Assembly (NCBI GenBank): GCA_963720645.1
Contig: CAVRFX010000013.1
Span: forward strand, 62,001 to 126,000
Length of the DNA: 64,000 bases
Direction of reading: 5' to 3'
Source: RYN-230 sp963720645
Lineage (GTDB): Bacteria; Actinomycetota; Actinomycetes; Streptosporangiales; Streptosporangiaceae
Shown here: one piece after another, positions 8,619-18,363 of the stretch
Position numbering within the stretch: position 1 is the stretch's first letter
Layout of the letters: every line of letters begins with the position of its first letter
Translations under genes and position numbers: made by a program
The notes under the pieces: model-generated
What the model saw: the letters and a program-made list of their open reading frames with translations, nothing else
What the model was told of the DNA's origin: nothing
The model's database searches: none

Positions 8619-9618
8619 ACGCGCCTCCCCAGGGTCGCGACCATGACGGCCTTGATCGTGTGCATCCGGTTCTCGGCCTGGTCGAACACCACGGAAGCCG
8701 GGGACTCGAAGACCTCCTCGGTGACTTCCAGCGCGGTCAGGCCGCGCCGCCGGTAGATCTCCTCGCCGACCTTGGTGTCCCGGTTGTGCAGGGCGGGCAG
8801 GCAGTGCATGAACTTGACCGCCGGGTTCCCCGTCGCCGCGAGCACGGCTGCGTTGACCTGGTAGTCCAGCAGCAGGTCGATCCGCTTGTCCCACTCCCCC
8901 GGCGGCTCGCCCATGGACAGCCACACGTCGGTGTAGAGGAAGTCGGCGCCCGCCACCGCGGTTTTCACGTCCTCGGTCACGGTCAGCGCCGCGCCGGAGC
9001 GGGCGGCCAGGCCGTGGGCGATCCGCTGCACGGCAGGGGACGGCTGCAGCTGCGCCGGGGCGCAGACCCGGGTGTCCATGCCCAGCAGGGCCCCGGTCAC
9101 CAGCAGCGAGTTCGCGGTGTTGTTCCGGGCATCGCCCAGGTAGCACCAGGACACGCCGGTGAGCGGCCCGTCGGAGTGATCACGGACGGTCAGCACGTCC
9201 GCCAGCATCTGGGTGGGGTGCCATTCGTTGGTCAGCCCGTTCCACACCGGCACCCCGGCGAACTCGCCGAGGGTCTCCGCGGATTCCTGGGCGAACCCGC
9301 GGTACTCGATGCCGTCGAACATGCGGCCCAGCACCCGGGCGGTGTCCTTCATCGACTCCTTGTCGCCGATGTGGGATCCCTCCGGCCCGAGATAGGTGAC
9401 GTGCGCGCCTTCGTCGTACGCGGCCACCTCGAAGGCCGACCGGGTCCTGGTGGAGGCCTTCTCGAAGATCAGCGCGATGTTCCGAGCCCGGCCAGCCGGC
9501 CGCCCGGCTGGCCGGCGCGCTTCTCAGCGCGCAGGCGGCCGCCCAGGTCGACGAGGTAGAGGAACTCCTCCGGGCTGAAGTCGATCTCCTTCAGCAGATT
9601 GCGCCCGTGCAGGTCCAT
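8619..9618 (-). CDS. arcB: ornithine carbamoyltransferase (catabolic), frameshifted, fused in frame to arcC
   Basis: Converts citrulline and phosphate to ornithine and carbamoyl phosphate in the ADI pathway. The start ATG at 9618 (MDLHGRNLLKEIDFSPEEF) lies 27 bases after arcA. The carbamoyl-phosphate motif STRTR is in FEKASTRTRSAFEVAAYD and the ornithine-site HCLPA is intact. One base appears to be missing around 9490-9510, in a GC-rich self-complementary stretch, so the first ~40 codons are in a different frame from the rest. At the 3' end, IKAVMVATLGRRV reads directly into the arcC ATG with no stop. In the next frame a TGA overlaps the arcC ATG (ATGA), which suggests a second indel or a genuine fusion. 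Confidence 0.85.
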
Positions 9619-9644
9619 ATCCCCGTGCAGGTCCTTCGGCTCCC

Positions 9645-10866
9645 CTAGGCAGGGTCACGCTCGATCGGGCAGGTCATGCACCGCGGCCCGCCCCGGCCCC
9701 GGCCGAGTTCCTCGCCGGGCACGGTCACCACCTCGATGCCGTGCTTGCGCAGCATGGTGTTGGTGGCGACATTGCGGTCGTAGCCGACGATGACCCCGGG
9801 GGCCACGGCCAGGTAGTTGGTGCCGTCGTCCCACTGCTCGCGCTCCGCGGCCCGGACGTCCTCGTCCGTGGCCAGCACGGTGACCTCGTCGACCTTCAGC
9901 GCCGCGGCCAGCGCGGCCCAGAAGTCCCCGTTCTGGGTCACCCGCAGCGTCATCGGGTCGTCGCCGGGCCGGACCGTCCAGGACCGCATCGCGCGGTCGA
10001 AGTACGGATACAGCACGAACGTGCTCCGGTCGACCATGGTCATCACGGTGTCGAGATGCATCATCGCATGCGACTGGGGCAGCTCCACGGCGATCACCTG
10101 GTCAGCCTGCCCGCTGGCGAACAGCGCCTGGGCCAGGATCTCGACCGCCATCGGCGTGGTCCGCTCCCCCATGCCGATCAGGACGGACCGGTTGCCGATC
10201 ACGTGGACGTCGCCGCCCTCGATGCTGGCCGGCAGGTGCCCGTCGTCGTCGGCGCCGTAGTAGGTGACGAAGTCCGCCCCCTTGAACAGCGGGTGGTAAC
10301 GGTAGATGGCCTGGATATGAACAGTCTCGCGCTGGCGGGCAGGCTTGGCCATCGGGTTGATGGACACGCCCCCGTACACCCAGCAGGAGTTGTCCCGCGG
10401 GAACAGGTGGTTGGGCAGCGGCGGCAGGACGAAGTCGTCCGTGCGGAGCATGTCCCACCGCAGGCTGGTCGCCCGCAGCGGGCCCAGGTCGGCCTTGAGC
10501 ACCCCGCCGATCAGGTACCCGGCCAGGCTGGGCCCGTCCAGGTCCTCGAACAGGCGGCGCACCGGGCCGACCAGCCCGGGGCCCAGGACCTCCGGGGTGC
10601 AGACCCGGTCGAGGACGAACCCGCGGCCCTCAGGGGCCTCGAGCACATCCGCGAGCAGCTGCCCGAAGTAGTGCACCCGCACGCCCTTATCGCGCAGGAC
10701 CTCGGTGAACACGTCGTGCTCTTCCTTGGCCTTCCGCGCCCACATGACGTCGTCGAACAGCAGCCCGCGGATGTTCTGCGGGGTGAGCCGGGCCAGTTCC
10801 AGCCCGGGCCGGTGCACGATCGACCTGCCGCAGCCGGCCGATCTCTGAATAGACGCCCACAGTCAT
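9645..10866 (-). CDS. arcA: arginine deiminase, one +1 frameshift near the start
   Basis: Hydrolyses arginine to citrulline and ammonia, the first ADI step. The ATG at 10866 has an AGGGGG site upstream and gives MTVGVYSEIGRLRQV. One extra base at about 10820 (in CAGGTCGATCGTGCAC) moves the rest, HRPGLELARLTPQN onward, into the next frame. The catalytic landmarks are complete: FPRDNS, the EGGDVHVIG block, HLDTVMTMVD and the C-terminal cysteine in GGPRCMTCPIERDP. Apart from the single insertion the protein is full length (~405 residues). The gene is second in the arc operon and is preceded by the antiporter. Confidence 0.88.
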
Positions 10867-12412
10867 CGCGCTGCCCCCTTGGTCCTGGTGCTGCCCGTCC
10901 CGGCTCCGTTGGCGCCGGCTCGATGATGGGGCTGGCTTCGCCGGGTGCCGCGACCTGGCCGTCACGCTCCCGCCGGGCCTTGAGGAAGGCGTAGAGGATG
11001 ACGCCGAGCAGCACGACCACCATGGCCTGATACACGGCCGAGTAACCGGCGGCGAAGGTGACCCACATCGAGAACAGCACGCTGGCGGCGGTGATGGCCA
11101 GGTCGCGGGTGAGCAGCCAGCCCTGCACCCGGCGGCGCCTGGACACCAGGTAGGTGAGCTGGGCGCAGGCCGAGAACAGGTACGGGATAGCCACGGTGAC
11201 CACGGTGAGGTCGACCAGTTCGGTGAAGACCGTCAGCCCGGTGCTGCTGGTGTAGCGCCACAGCATGAGCAGCGAGGGCAGCAGGGCCGCCATCACGATG
11301 CCGAACCAGGCGGTGTCCTTGCGGTCGGTCCAGGCGAAGGGCTTCGGGAACAGCCCGTCGTTGGCGGCGGCGCGGGACACCTCGGTGGTGACCAGCGTCC
11401 ACCCGTTCAGCGCCCCGATGCCGGAGACGACGGCGACGGCCGCCATCAGCTTCCCGGCCCAGGCGGCGCCTGAGAACATCGTGTCGAAGGCGTTGACGAA
11501 CGGCGATCCGGTGTTCACCAGCGTGTGGTGCGACACCAGGCCCATCACCGCGGCCGCGACCAGCAGGTAGAGCAGGGCGCTCGCGCCGGTGCCGAGGAGT
11601 GAGGCACGGCCCACGTTCTTGCGCGGGTCACGCACCCGCTTGGCCGTCATGGCCGCCACCTCGACCCCGATGAACGAGAACAGGGCCACTCCGGCCGCGA
11701 TGCCGATGGCGCTGTAGAGGTTGCCGCCGGAGGCGTTGAAGGGACCGAAGTTGGCCTTGGAGACGAAGAACCATCCCACGATGCCCACGAAGAGCAGCGG
11801 GAGGAACTTGAGCACCACGGTGATGTTCTGGAACCAGGCCATCTGCCGCACGCCGGCCAGGTTTACCGCCGCCGGGACCCACAGGCCGATCAGGGCGATG
11901 CCCCAGTTGGTCATGGCCGACGGGTGCGTGATGCCGAACAGGGCGTCGACGTAGAACACCCAGGCGGAGACGATGGCCGCGTTGCCGGCCCAGGCCTGGA
12001 CCCAGTAGCACCAGCCGGTAAGGTAACCGGCGAAGTCGCCGAACTCATACCGGGCGTAGGCGTACAGCCCGCCGTCGGAATTGGGGACCCGCTTAGTGAG
12101 CTGGCCGAACAAGACAGCCAGAACCATGGCGCCCAGCGCGATCACGGCGAGCACGATCAGTGAGCTGGTCCCGGCCCCGGCCAGCACGGCCGGCATGGTG
12201 AATACCCCGGTGCCGATGATGCTGCCGATGACCAGGCCGGTCGCGGACGTCAGCCCGAGGGCGCGGGCCTTCTCCCGGTTCCGCGGCGACATTCCCGGCG
12301 GCAATGAGGACGGCGGAGATCCATGACCCGGAGGCTCATGATTCGGAGTTTGATGATTCGGAGTCTCGTGATGTGGCAGCCACCGGATGTGGCCGCGAGT
12401 CGCGGTTGACAT
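10511..12412 (-). CDS. arcD: APC-family arginine/ornithine antiporter
   Basis: Multi-pass transporter of the APC superfamily (ALGLTSATGLVIGSIIGTGVFTMPA; about 12 helices). Position as first gene of the arc operon indicates arginine uptake in exchange for ornithine. The ATG at 12412 follows AAGGGGG by six bases. The N-terminus carries a His/Pro/Asn-rich tail with near repeats (HETPNHQTPNHEPPGHG). The last helix ends near base 10960 (VILYAFLKARRERDG). The open frame then continues to 10511, overlapping arcA out of frame. In the neighbouring frame a TGA at 10863-10865 overlaps the arcA ATG, so the natural end is probably there and a base is lost just before it. Confidence 0.83.
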   Translation of the reverse strand: MSTATRGHIRWLPHHETPNHQTPNHEPPGHGSPPSSLPPGMSPRNREKARALGLTSATGLVIGSIIGTGVFTMPAVLAGAGTSSLIVLAVIALGAMVLAVLFGQLTKRVPNSDGGLYAYARYEFGDFAGYLTGWCYWVQAWAGNAAIVSAWVFYVDALFGITHPSAMTNWGIALIGLWVPAAVNLAGVRQMAWFQNITVVLKFLPLLFVGIVGWFFVSKANFGPFNASGGNLYSAIGIAAGVALFSFIGVEVAAMTAKRVRDPRKNVGRASLLGTGASALLYLLVAAAVMGLVSHHTLVNTGSPFVNAFDTMFSGAAWAGKLMAAVAVVSGIGALNGWTLVTTEVSRAAANDGLFPKPFAWTDRKDTAWFGIVMAALLPSLLMLWRYTSSTGLTVFTELVDLTVVTVAIPYLFSACAQLTYLVSRRRRVQGWLLTRDLAITAASVLFSMWVTFAAGYSAVYQAMVVVLLGVILYAFLKARRERDGQVAAPGEASPIIEPAPTEPGRAAPGPRGQRDDCGRLFRDRPAAAGRSCTGPGWNWPGSPRRTSAGCCSTTSCGRGRPRKSTTCSPRSCAIRACGCTTSGSCSRMCSRPLRAAGSSSTGSAPRRSWAPGWSARCAACSRTWTGPAWPGT

Positions 12413-12650
12413 TGCAACCCCCTTCGACCTGCTGGCAGGCGGCCACGCAGGGGCGGGCACCTGCTCTTCTGCCAGCCTGCTCCGCGGCAGGAGCATGATC
12501 ACAGAGACGTAGGTCCCGCCCGGCGCCAACCAAGGTCATATGGCCGGAAGTGCAGGTGAACGACTGGTTACCAGCAGGTAGGGGGCGTGGCTAGGAGTGG
12601 TCCGGTGCTCCGCGGCTGGTGGCCGGTCGGGGGGACCGGCCAGCCCGGGG
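12413..12650. promoter_or_regulatory. upstream region of the arc operon
   Basis: About 240 bases between the arc operon and the stop of the ABC permease gene, which lies on the same strand. It must carry the arc promoter. No ARG box, FNR-like or other operator was recognised with confidence. Confidence 0.35.
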
Positions 12651-14369
12651 TCAGCCAGACCGGAGGCGTCCCGCGCGGCGCGCGGCGTAGGCGCCCAGCC
12701 CGGCCGCGAGACCGGCGCCGATGACCAGGGCACGGACGAGCGGGGCGGGACCGGGCGAGCGGAGCGCGCCGGACACCAGGACGGTCATCGGCAGCACGGC
12801 CAGCACCGTGCCCCACGCGTACCAGAACAGGATGCTCAGCGCGGCGGTGTTGCCCACCGGGGTGTCCGCTCCCACGAACAGGGACGGCGAGAAGCTGCCC
12901 CGGAAGGCGTTGACCAGCGCCCCGCCGACCAGCACCGGGATGATGACCGCGAGCAGGGCGAGCAGACGCGGATCACCCGCGGCCACGCACACCACGGCGG
13001 CCGGGATCCCCGCGGCCACGAGCAGCACCAGGCACGGCACCCCCGCATGCCACCAGGCCAGCGCCTGGAAGCGGATGGGCAGGGGCACCGACCGGCGGGG
13101 GTCGTCGGCGTCCAGCCTGGCCCCCTCGCAGAGCCAGGCGGCGGCCAGGAAGCCGAGGCTGAGGCCGGAGCCGACCAGCACCAGCGACACCGGGTGGCCG
13201 TGGCCGGCCACGGCGATGAGCGCGGTGGCCAGCAGCGCCAGCAGGACCGCGGACACCAGCCGGGCGGGCGACCGGAGCAGCGCGAGCAGGTCCCGCCACA
13301 GCACCACCAGCTCCCGCCGGCGCGGCGGCGGGAGGCGGAAACGGGCCCGGCGGGCCCCGCCCGCCGCGCCGTAGGCGGTCGCGACACCGCGGGTGTTCAT
13401 GCTCAGCGCGGCCGCGGACATCGCGCCGAGGGTCCGGGCCCGGGCGCGCAGCGCGGCGGCGGGCACCCCGGCGGCGGCCCGGTCCGCGCAGGCCAGCGCG
13501 GCCAGTGCCGCCGCGGCGAGCAGCGCCAGGGCCAGCGGCCACCAGGGCGCCGGGTTCCCGGCCGCGGCGCCGGCGGGCAGGGCGTGGCCGGCCACGGAGC
13601 TGGCGGGCACGGCGTGGCTAGCCGCGGCGGCCAGCGGCTGGGCCGCCCACCCCCATGGGCCGGACCAGAGCACCACGCCGGCCACGGCGGACGGCAGCCT
13701 CCCGAGCCCGGCCCAGGCGGCCAGGCCGCCGAGCAGGACCGCGGCGGCCAGCGTCACCGGGGTGGCCGTGCGGACCGACCGCCCGGTTCCGGGGTACCGC
13801 TCGATCAGGCCGGCCAGGCCGGTGGCCAGCGCGAACAGCAGGCCCATCGACACCATCGCGGCTGCGGCCAGGCGGAGCACCGCGTCGCCGGACCTGCCGC
13901 CCAGCCCCAGGGCGACCAGGGCGGCGGCGGGCACGATCCCGGCGGCCGCGCCGACCAGCAGGGCGCCCACCGCGGACCCGCGGAACCGGGGCCGCAGCAG
14001 CCTGCGCCGCGCCACGGGCGTGCCGAGCAGCCAGTCCGCGGTGGCCTGCGGGACCGTGACCGGGCCCCGCCAGAGCGCGTCACGCAGCAGCACCAGGAAG
14101 ACCAGCAGGGCCAGCGCGGTCAGCGCGGCCGGGGCCGCGTGCAGCAGCCGCGGGGCCGCCGCGGTCGCGGGCGGCGGGTGGCGCAGCGCCCGGTACGTCG
14201 TGACGATCAGCGAGCCGCCGTAGCCGACGACGATGAGCGCGGCCAGGTAGGCCCAGTAGGCCACGCTGGCCGCCTGCTTCCGCCCCCGGCCCCGGCGCAG
14301 CTGGCGCAGCAGCGAGAAGGTCGCGGTGGTGGTGTCCGGGACGGGGATGGAGTCCGGCGTCGCGGTCAC
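12651..14369 (-). CDS. ABC exporter permease subunit
   Basis: A 572-residue hydrophobic protein with roughly 12 membrane segments, extremely rich in Ala, Leu and Gly, with cytoplasmic basic loops (RRARFRLPPPRRRELVVLWRDLLALLRSP). The frame is open much further upstream, but the likely start is the GTG at 14369, which overlaps the stop of the ATPase gene as GTGA. The pair forms a one-ATPase/one-permease exporter. The family has no firm substrate; in actinomycetes such units export peptides or act in self-resistance, which is only a class-level inference. Confidence 0.78.
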   Translation of the reverse strand: MTATPDSIPVPDTTTATFSLLRQLRRGRGRKQAASVAYWAYLAALIVVGYGGSLIVTTYRALRHPPPATAAAPRLLHAAPAALTALALLVFLVLLRDALWRGPVTVPQATADWLLGTPVARRRLLRPRFRGSAVGALLVGAAAGIVPAAALVALGLGGRSGDAVLRLAAAAMVSMGLLFALATGLAGLIERYPGTGRSVRTATPVTLAAAVLLGGLAAWAGLGRLPSAVAGVVLWSGPWGWAAQPLAAAASHAVPASSVAGHALPAGAAAGNPAPWWPLALALLAAAALAALACADRAAAGVPAAALRARARTLGAMSAAALSMNTRGVATAYGAAGGARRARFRLPPPRRRELVVLWRDLLALLRSPARLVSAVLLALLATALIAVAGHGHPVSLVLVGSGLSLGFLAAAWLCEGARLDADDPRRSVPLPIRFQALAWWHAGVPCLVLLVAAGIPAAVVCVAAGDPRLLALLAVIIPVLVGGALVNAFRGSFSPSLFVGADTPVGNTAALSILFWYAWGTVLAVLPMTVLVSGALRSPGPAPLVRALVIGAGLAAGLGAYAARRAGRLRSG

Positions 14370-15214
14370 CGCAGTGCCGCCAGCGCCACGTCCGGCGGCC
14401 CCTCGGCGATGACCACCCCGTCGCTGAGCACGATGACGTGGTCGGCGACGGCCGCGGCCAGCTCGGTGTGGTGCGTGGCCATCAGCAGGGCCGCACCCGC
14501 GTCCTTCTCGCCGCGCAGCAGGTCGCCCAGCCAGCGCCGGGCGGCGGGATCCAGGCGCTGCTCGGGTTCGTCGAGCACCAGCAGCCGGCGGGGCCGGACC
14601 AGCACGGTGGCCACCTGCAGGGCCTGGAGCTGCCCGCTGGACAGCGAACCGGGCAGCGCCGCGGCGTGGTCCGCCAGGCGGCACTCGGCCAGTGCCTGGT
14701 CAGCCAGGGCCTGCGCCCCGCGGCCCGCGCCGTGCGCCACCGCGACCAGCAGGAGATGCTCCCGGGCGGTCAGGTCCGGGTAGGCGCTGACCAGGTCGCC
14801 GATCACGGCGATCTCGGTCCGGACCACCGGGTCGTCCTCGGACATCACCCGGCCGCCGTAGCTGATCTGGCCGGTGCTCGGCGTGTCCCGCCCGGCCGCG
14901 ATGCGGAGCAGAGTTGACTTGCCGGACCCGTTCGCGCCGAGCACGGCCACGCACTGCCCGGCGCCCAGCCTGAGATCGAGAGGCTGCAGCGCGACCCGGT
15001 CCCCGTACCGGCGGCTCACCCCGGACACCGCGAGCAGCGGCGGCCCGGCCGGGCGCGGCGCTGGCCCGGCCGGGCGCTGGGGGCCGGGCGGGCTCCCCGA
15101 TGGTCCCGCTGCGGGCGGCACGGGTGGCGGGGTTCCGGGTGGCGGATTATCGGGAGGCGGGCTTCGGGGCGGCGGGCTCCCGGGCGGGACAGGTGGCGGG
15201 TTCTCGGGCGGCAC
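14366..15214 (-). CDS. ABC transporter ATP-binding subunit with proline-rich N-terminus
   Basis: Nucleotide-binding domain with Walker A GANGSGKST, signature LSSGQ (variant of LSGGQ), Walker B LLVLDEP and H-loop ATHH. The domain begins at LLAVSGVSRRYGDRVAL. It is preceded by a Pro-rich segment of about 55 residues (repeated NPPPxPPGxPPP) that ABC ATPases normally lack. I took the GTG at 15214 as start; no strong ribosome site is seen and the frame is open to 15373, so the N-terminus is uncertain. The gene is translationally coupled to the permease. Confidence 0.8.
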   Translation of the reverse strand: MPPENPPPVPPGSPPPRSPPPDNPPPGTPPPVPPAAGPSGSPPGPQRPAGPAPRPAGPPLLAVSGVSRRYGDRVALQPLDLRLGAGQCVAVLGANGSGKSTLLRIAAGRDTPSTGQISYGGRVMSEDDPVVRTEIAVIGDLVSAYPDLTAREHLLLVAVAHGAGRGAQALADQALAECRLADHAAALPGSLSSGQLQALQVATVLVRPRRLLVLDEPEQRLDPAARRWLGDLLRGEKDAGAALLMATHHTELAAAVADHVIVLSDGVVIAEGPPDVALAALR

Positions 15215-15348
15215 GGTGAGAGTCCACCACAGCGGGCGCGCGGGCGGCACTTCGCGGGAGGACTCGCCCGGGCCGGACCGCGCTCCGGACCGTCCTGGGT
15301 GCCGGCTGGCCGGGGTTAGAAATCGGGCTGAGCGGGCAGAGGGCGGCC

Positions 15349-16138
15349 ATGGCTGTACTGAGAGCTCTCGCACGTCCCATGCTGGCCTCGATCTTCATCG
15401 TCCAGGGCTACGACACTCTGCGCCGGCCCGAGCGGGTCGCCCCGCGGGCGGAGAAGGTCGTGGGCCCGCTCAAGGAGCGTGTGGACGCCCTGCCGGACGA
15501 CACCGAGCAGCTGGTCCGCATCAACGGCGGGATCCAGCTGGTGGCGGGCTCGCTGCTGGCGATCGGCCGCTGGCCGCGGCTATCCGCCCTGGCCCTGGCG
15601 GCGACGCTCATCCCCACCACCCTGGCCGGGCACCCCTACTGGGAGGCCAAGGACGACCAGGAGCGCGCCCAGCAGCGGATCCACTTCCTCAAGAACCTCA
15701 CCATGCTCGGCGGGCTGCTGATCGCCGCGGCCGACACCGAGGGGAACCCGTCGCTGGCCTGGCGGGGGCGCCACGCGGTGCAGGCCGCACGGCACGACGT
15801 GTCGCTGGCCACCCGGACGGGCAAGGCCGGCCGGCGCCAAGGTCGGGGCGACGGTCGGCAAGGCTCAGCTCACGGCCGACCTGGCGCTGGCCAGGGCTGA
15901 CCTGGCCCGGGCCAGGGCGGGTACCGCCCGGGCGAGGGCCGGCCGGGTCCGCGCCGAGAAGGCGGCCCAGGCCCGCGCGAAGACCGGCCAGGTCGCGCAC
16001 AAGGCCAGCGTCAAAGCCGGGAAGGCAGCCGGCAAGGCGGCGGGCAAGGCCGGGGTGAAGGCCGGGAAGACCGCAACCCGGGCCGGCTACCAGGCGGGCC
16101 GCGTGAAGGCCAAGGCGGAGCAGCTCGCCTCCCGCTGA
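15349..16138 (+). CDS. DoxX-family membrane protein with histone H1-like tail, one +1 frameshift
   Basis: The first ~140 residues form a small four-helix DoxX/DoxD-like membrane protein (MLASIFIVQGYDTL...RINGGIQLVAGSLLAIGRWPRL...HFLKNLTMLGGLLIAAADT). The frame shifts +1 at about 15835, inside GCCGGCCGGCGCC. The second frame continues as a long Ala/Lys/Arg-rich tail (KAGKAAGKAAGKAGVKAGK) ending at the TGA at 16136-16138. The tail resembles the lysine-alanine repeats of H1-like or HupS-type proteins and may bind nucleic acid or the envelope. DoxX proteins are membrane components linked to redox stress; substrate unknown. Confidence 0.75.
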
Positions 16139-16190
16139 TCCCTCCCGAAGCCCCCTTCGGCCCCATCCGCCCCATCAGTAACAGCTCCGC

Positions 16191-16237
16191 TTCGTGATCA
16201 ACCGATTGGTGTTGCTGGAGGACCCTGTTGGCTTATT
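16191..16237 (+). repeat. left terminal inverted repeat of the IS1182-like element
   Basis: Matches the reverse complement of 18030-18076 with three mismatches. It lies upstream of the transposase ATG and may contain its promoter. Confidence 0.85.
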
Positions 16238-16352
16238 TGGTGACGCGCCGGACAGCTTCATCCGGGTTGATCATGGCTGGGTTCATGATCGTCGGGCGGT
16301 CGCCGTGTTCTGCTTTCCTTGTTGCCTGCCGTGGCCGCAGAATCGGGTTGTC

Positions 16353-18026
16353 ATGTCGATGCAGCCGAGGCCGTGGCCTGAGGTGCCTGCCGCGACCGCC
16401 AAGGTGGCGCGGGCGGCGTTCCGTAAAGGGAGCCTGGCGATGCGGGCCCGCGATGAGCTGGGCGCCTGGTACCAGGACGCGGATTTCGCGGCGGCGTATG
16501 GGGTGCGGGGCGCGCCGGGGATGTCCCCGGCGCAGCTGGCGATGGTGACGGTGCTGCAGTTCACCGAGAACCTGACTGACCGGCAGGCCGCGGATGCGGT
16601 GCGGGGCCGGCTGGACTGGAAATACGCCCTGGGCCTGCCGTTAGACGACGAGGGGTTCGACTTCAGCGTGCTGAGCGAGTTCCGGTCCCGGCTGGTCGCG
16701 GCGGGCCTGGAACGCAGCCTGTTTGACTTGCTGCTGGAGCGGCTGAAAGAGCTCGGCCTGGTGAAAGCGAGGGGGACGGCGCGGACTGATTCGACGTATG
16801 TGCTGGGCCGGATCCGGGACCTGAACCGGCTGGAGCTGGCCGGGGAAACGGTCCGGGCGGCGCTGGAGGCCCTGGCCGCGGCCGCGCCGGGCTGGCTCGC
16901 CGGGCTGATCGATGCCTCGTGGCAGGAGGTCTACGGGCAGCGGATCGACGGGATGCGGCTGCCGGCCAGCGAGGCGGAACGCAAGGACCTGGCCAGCCAG
17001 CACGGTGCCGACGGCACCGTGGTGCTGGACGCCGTCCGCGCGCCCGGCGCGCCGTCGTGGCTGCGGGAGCTGCCCGCCGTCGAGACGCTGCGCCGGATCT
17101 GGGTGCAGCAGTACTACCGGAACGGGCGGGGGGCGGTGGTAATGCGGGAAGCCGGCGAGCAGGGCCTCCCGCCGGGCAGATCGGCGATCGTCTCGCCGTA
17201 TGACCTGGATGCCCGCTACAGCGAAAAGCGCGGCAGGGGCTGGCTGGGCTACAAGATCCACCTCACCGAGACCTGCCAGGTGCCCGGGCCTGACGGCAGC
17301 CGCGGCGGCCCGAACCTGATCATCAGCGTGGCCACCACGCCGGCCAGCACCGCCGACGTGGCGATGACCACCCCCGTGCACGACATGCTCGCCACCGCCA
17401 GGCTGGCCCCCGCTGAGCACGCCGTCGATGCCGGGTATGCCTGCGCGGACGAGCTGGTCACTGCCCAGGCCCGCGGGATCACCCTGACTGGCCCGTTGCG
17501 CACCACCGCCACCCGCCAGCGGCGCACCGGCGGCTACACCGCGGAGATGTTCGCCATCGACTGGGACCGCCAGCAGGTCACCTGCCCCCAGGGCATCACC
17601 AGCACCACCTGGTGCGAGCACACCCGCAAGGGAGCCGGCCAGATCATGGTCCGCTTCCCGGCGGCCGCCTGCCACCCCTGCCCCGCCCGGGCCCAGTGCA
17701 CCACCTGAGCGGCCGCCCGCCAGCTAGGCCTGCGCCCCCGCGAAATCCACGAGGCGGTCACCACCGCCCGCGCCGAACAGGCCACCCCCGCCTGGAAACG
17801 CCGGTACGCCATCCGCGCCGGCGTCGAGGGAACCATGTGGCAAGCCACCCACGTCACCGGCATCCGCCGCGCTCGCTACACCGGCCTGGCCCGGACCAGC
17901 CTCGAGCACAACGCAGCCGCCGCCGCGATCAACCTGATCCGCCTCAACGCCTGGTGGACCGGCAAACCACTGGACCGGACCCGGACCACCTGCCTCCAGC
18001 GGCTCGACCTAGCCCCGGCAGCCTGA
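16353..18026 (+). pseudogene. IS1182-type DDE transposase with internal stop
   Basis: The product starts at the ATG at 16353 (MSMQPRPWPEVPAATAKVARA). It has the N-terminal DUF772-like domain (MSPAQLAMVTVLQFTENLTDRQAADAVRGRLDWKYALGL) and the catalytic core with RTDSTYVLGRIRDLNRLE, KIHLTETC and VDAGYACADEL. A TGA at 17706-17708 interrupts the zinc-ribbon-like CPARAQCTT region. The same frame continues afterwards with typical C-terminal sequence (GVEGTMWQATHVTGIRRARYTGLARTSLEH) to 18026. A single CGA to TGA change explains it. Confidence 0.85.
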
Positions 18027-18029
18027 ACC

Positions 18030-18076
18030 AATAAGCCAACAGGGTCCTGGAGCAACAGCAATCGGTTGATCACGAA
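18030..18076 (-). repeat. right terminal inverted repeat of the IS1182-like element
   Basis: Reverse complement partner of 16191-16237. It starts four bases after the transposase stop. Confidence 0.85.
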
Positions 18077-18159
18077 CGTGAGTTCGAGCCAGCTGAGGCT
18101 CCTGTGGCCGCAGCCTGTTGCCGCGCTCTCTGTGGCCGGGGTCTGTGGCCGGGCTGTTG

Positions 18160-18363
18160 CTGAGTTCCGTTGCCGGCTCTGTGGCTGGGCTCCCTTGCTG
18201 GGCTCCCTTGCTGAGTTCCGTTGCCGGCTCTGTGGCTGGGCTCCCTTGCTGGGCTCCCTCGCTGAGTTCCGTTGCCGGCTCTGTGGCTGGGCTCCCTTGC
18301 TGGGCTCCCTTGCTGAGTTCCGTTGCCGGGTGTGTGGCTGGGCTCCGTTGCCGGGGTCTGGGG
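18160..18363. repeat. four 51-bp tandem repeats
   Basis: Units start at 18160, 18211, 18262 and 18313; the first three are almost identical and the fourth diverges in its second half. 51 bases is 17 codons, so the array stays open on both strands. On the minus strand an ATG at 18426 reads into repeats of NSAREPSKGAQPQSRQR and then into the IS end at 18076, as if the IS had truncated a repeat-protein gene. On the plus strand it would encode Cys/Trp/Leu-rich repeats. Which strand was coding is not decidable. Confidence 0.9.

Larger units (their letters stand above)
16191..18076 (+). mobile_element. IS1182-like insertion sequence, probably dead
   Basis: A 1.89-kb element bounded by 47-base inverted repeats (16191-16237 and 18030-18076, 44 of 47 positions matching) containing TGATCAACCGATTG. 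One transposase gene fills it and is interrupted by a stop. No clear target duplication was found, so the exact ends may be a few bases off. Confidence 0.85.

Noticed and set aside
12597..14783. 728-residue plus-strand open frame
   Set aside because: Antisense of the ABC permease; high GC keeps the complementary frame open. Product is Gly/Arg/Gln-rich without motifs.
18160..18363. 51-bp repeats as a CRISPR array
   Set aside because: Tandem without unique spacers; unit length is a multiple of three.
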